A stretch of 5,188 bases of DNA. Source: JBGPIK01 sp041484845. GTDB taxonomy: Bacteria; Desulfobacterota; Binatia; UBA9968. Numbering within the stretch: position 1 is the first letter of the stretch; each line of letters starts with the position of its first letter. Shown here piece by piece: positions 5,175 through 5,188 of this stretch. The translations under genes and the position numbers were made by a program. Under the pieces are notes generated by a model that saw only the letters and a list, made by a program, of their open reading frames with translations, did no database searches and was not told the DNA's origin. The stretch covers positions 1 to 5,188 of the forward strand of contig JBGPIK010000461.1 in assembly GCA_041484845.1 (NCBI GenBank), given 5' to 3'.

Positions 5175-5188
5175 AATAGCCGGGAGCA

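Overview
The window reads as a chromosomal segment from an uncultured free-living bacterium with moderate to slightly high GC. Every identifiable gene is bacterial. A lone iron/sulfonate-type solute-binding protein, a membrane-tethered TAXI receptor and a PPOX-fold, possibly F420-using, protein together recall soil and sediment lineages near the old Deltaproteobacteria (Binatia, Methylomirabilota, Tectomicrobia). That placement is an inference from gene content, not a measurement.

Layout. Positions 1-396 (+) hold the C-terminal end of a thiamine-diphosphate enzyme of the sulfopyruvate/phosphonopyruvate decarboxylase type, cut by the window edge. It converges on a long run of minus-strand genes, and two hairpins lie between the converging ends. 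Reading the minus strand in transcription order from the right edge: a small PPOX-class flavin/F420-type oxidoreductase (5104-4691, with a strong ribosome binding site and a promoter-like element); a possible 35-residue protein (4662-4555); a 441-residue TAXI-family receptor anchored by two membrane segments (4512-3187); a small soluble protein of unknown function whose 5' end looks frameshifted (3106-2915); a CPBP/CAAX-type intramembrane metalloprotease (2722-1946); and a secreted ABC-type solute-binding protein (1575-508).

The genes do not form one obvious pathway. Gaps of 80-370 bases separate most of them, so they are probably several short transcription units. Two are substrate receptors with no transporter membrane subunit beside them. 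The PPOX gene, small ORF and TAXI gene (gaps of 28 and 42 bases) are the only plausible operon.

The least explained stretch is 2723-2914. It contains a hairpin directly against the protease start codon, an inverted-repeat array that can fold as a three-way junction, an AT-rich palindrome, and a clean intrinsic terminator facing the + strand although no + strand gene is visible. It could be a 5' leader regulating the protease, a small + strand RNA, or both. I did not find a clearly new multi-gene system; the structured intergenic region, the small ORF and the frameshifted small gene are the best leads.
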